From positions 1 through 7,903 of the forward strand of contig JAASSE010000028.1 of NCBI GenBank assembly GCA_021768055.1: a stretch of 7,903 nt of DNA, read 5' to 3'. The position numbers were made by a program, and so were the translations under genes. Position 1 is the stretch's first letter; each line of letters begins with the position of its first letter. The notes beneath the pieces were generated by a model. It ran no database searches and had not been told where the DNA came from. It saw nothing but the letters and a program-made list of their open reading frames with translations. This document shows positions 7,166 through 7,903 of this stretch, piece after piece. The stretch comes from Gammaproteobacteria bacterium. Lineage in GTDB: Bacteria; Pseudomonadota; Gammaproteobacteria; SZUA-229.

Positions 7166-7546
7166 CTAGCCCCCTTGCCCGGTCAACAACTGCACAGCTT
7201 CCAACAACAACATGTCGATCAGCCAGAGGAATATTCCCAGAATGATCACAGCGACGACCACCATCAATGTGGTCTGTAAGGTTTCCTGGCGTGTAGGCCA
7301 GACAACTTTCCTGACTTCAGCCCGGGATTCCCTGCCGAACGACATAATCGCCCGGCCCGTGCTCGTGGTAGCCGCAATTCCCACTGCTACGATCGCAAGC
7401 GCAACAACACCCAGTACGCGATACAGCAATGACTCATCGGCGTAGTAATAAAATCCGCCAATCCCCGTAAGCAGGGTGATGATCGCTATCACCAGCTTTA
7501 CGGTATCCATCTTGTTAGAAACTTCTGTTTCGGTCTTAGCGACCAT
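7166..7546 (-). CDS. secE: Preprotein translocase subunit SecE
   Basis: SecE is the essential clamp subunit of the SecYEG translocon in the inner membrane. The product is 126 residues (E. coli 127), the three-helix proteobacterial form. Hydrophobic segments lie at about 17-35, 42-61 and 93-115. The conserved cytoplasmic amphipathic region [18 protein letters not shown] (72-89) contains the family core [12 protein letters not shown]. The ATG start gives the usual length, but its ribosome binding site is poor (AAAGAC close to the ATG). The next in-frame ATG, codon 13, has no better site. Only 33 bases separate it from tRNA-Trp, leaving no room for a full promoter. Transcription therefore probably enters from the tuf/tRNA region. 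Confidence 0.95.
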   Translation of the reverse strand: MVAKTETEVSNKMDTVKLVIAIITLLTGIGGFYYYADESLLYRVLGVVALAIVAVGIAATTSTGRAIMSFGRESRAEVRKVVWPTRQETLQTTLMVVVAVIILGIFLWLIDMLLLEAVQLLTGQGG

Positions 7547-7579
7547 TGTCTTTATAACTACCTGCTGAACCGTTTAAGT

Positions 7580-7655
7580 TGGCAGGCCAGGAGGGACTCG
7601 AACCCCCAACCTGCGGTTTTGGAGACCGCTGCTCTACCAATTGAGCCACTGGCCT
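7580..7655 (-). tRNA. tRNA-Trp (anticodon CCA)
   Basis: The 76-base cloverleaf reads AGGCCAG...CUGGCCU for a perfect seven-pair acceptor stem, discriminator G, then encoded CCA. The D stem is GCUC/GAGC with loop AAUUGGUA. The anticodon stem is GCGGU/ACCGC around CUCCAAA, with anticodon CCA at 7622-7620. The T arm has loop UUCGAGU. The anticodon reads UGG, and G73 is usual for bacterial tRNA-Trp. It sits between tuf and secE as in Pseudomonas and relatives, and should be released from a tuf-secE precursor by tRNA processing enzymes. Confidence 0.97.
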
Positions 7656-7663
7656 AAACGTGC

Positions 7664-7696
7664 AACGGGCGGCCCGAATGATCGCAGCCACCCGTT
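7664..7696 (-). promoter_or_regulatory. Stem-loop between tuf and tRNA-Trp
   Basis: AACGGGUGGC (7696-7687) and GCCGCCCGUU (7673-7664) form ten pairs with one G-U and a 13-base loop. The structure lies 21 bases after the tuf stop and 8 bases before the tRNA 5' end. GCACGUUU follows, not a clear U-tract, so complete termination is unlikely. It may partially attenuate, protect the tuf mRNA 3' end, or help processing of the tRNA precursor. Confidence 0.55.
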
Positions 7697-7717
7697 TTCA
7701 CACTGTACAAGCTGTGA

Positions 7718-7903
7718 TTATTCGATAATCTTGCTCACTACGCCGGCACCGACGGTGCGGCCCCCTTCACGGATCGCAAAGCGCAGGCCTTCTTCCATCG
7801 CAATCGGTGCAATCAACGTCGCAACCATCTGCACGTTGTCGCCAGGCATAACCATCTCAACACCTTCCGGCAGCTCAACAGCACCGGTCACGTCAGTCGT
7901 ACG
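7718..7903 (-). CDS. tuf: Elongation factor Tu, partial (C-terminal 61 residues)
   Basis: EF-Tu is the GTPase that delivers aminoacyl-tRNA to the ribosomal A site. Only the end of beta-barrel domain 3 is inside the window, beginning [20 protein letters not shown]. It continues through [20 protein letters not shown] to [21 protein letters not shown] and TAA. All of this matches the family closely. The copy upstream of tRNA-Trp and secE corresponds to the tufB position. A second copy near the str operon is common in this group, but the window cannot show that. The start and promoter are beyond the right edge. Confidence 0.97.
   Translation of the reverse strand, partial: RTTDVTGAVELPEGVEMVMPGDNVQMVATLIAPIAMEEGLRFAIREGGRTVGAGVVSKIIE

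Noticed and set aside
7664..7696. Intrinsic terminator ending the tuf transcript
   Set aside because: The stem is strong but there is no proper U-tract, and the tRNA and secE downstream lack a visible promoter of their own.
1..7903. An undescribed system, mobile element, CRISPR array or horizontally acquired gene
   Set aside because: Every coding region is a recognisable conserved housekeeping gene in a known order. No direct repeats, integrase, transposase or foreign-looking stretch was seen.

Overview
The window is a conserved stretch of a gammaproteobacterial chromosome carrying the 3' end of an elongation factor Tu gene, tRNA-Trp, secE, nusG, the ribosomal protein genes rplK-rplA-rplJ-rplL, and most of rpoB. 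Everything lies on the minus strand, so transcription runs from high to low coordinates. The assignment to Gammaproteobacteria rests on the gene order (tuf, tRNA-Trp, secE and nusG as in Pseudomonas) and on protein sequences and lengths. RpoB has 1313 codons in the window and should total about 1357, close to the Pseudomonas size. I cannot name a genus.

Region by region, in the direction of transcription: tuf C-terminal 61 codons (7903-7718); a short spacer with a 10-bp stem-loop; tRNA-Trp with encoded CCA (7655-7580); secE (7546-7166); nusG (7163-6630), starting 2 nt after the secE stop. A 154-bp spacer holds a likely rplK promoter and leader. Then come rplK (6475-6041) and rplA (6041-5349), which overlap by one base. 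A 252-bp spacer holds a UUCG-capped stem-loop and a recognisable L10-binding leader. Next are rplJ (5096-4578) and rplL (4519-4139), both with GTG starts. A 199-bp spacer contains a large bulged stem-loop that looks like the attenuation or RNase III region known from E. coli. Finally rpoB runs from 3939 off the left edge. No gap exceeds 300 bases.

The genes serve gene expression and export: delivery of aminoacyl-tRNA (EF-Tu, tRNA-Trp), protein secretion (SecE), transcription elongation and coupling (NusG), the ribosomal L1 stalk (L1), the L11/L10/L12 GTPase-activating stalk, and the RNA polymerase beta subunit. The layout suggests autogenous control by L1 (rplKA) and L10-L12 (rplJL), with rpoB expression reduced relative to rplL by the intergenic structure.

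I found no mobile element, CRISPR array, foreign-looking gene or undescribed system. The points worth a second look are the RNA structures in the spacers, the paired GTG starts, an L10 with an extended C-terminal helix, and the tRNA buried in the tuf-secE transcript. All structures were found by eye, without folding energies or alignments.
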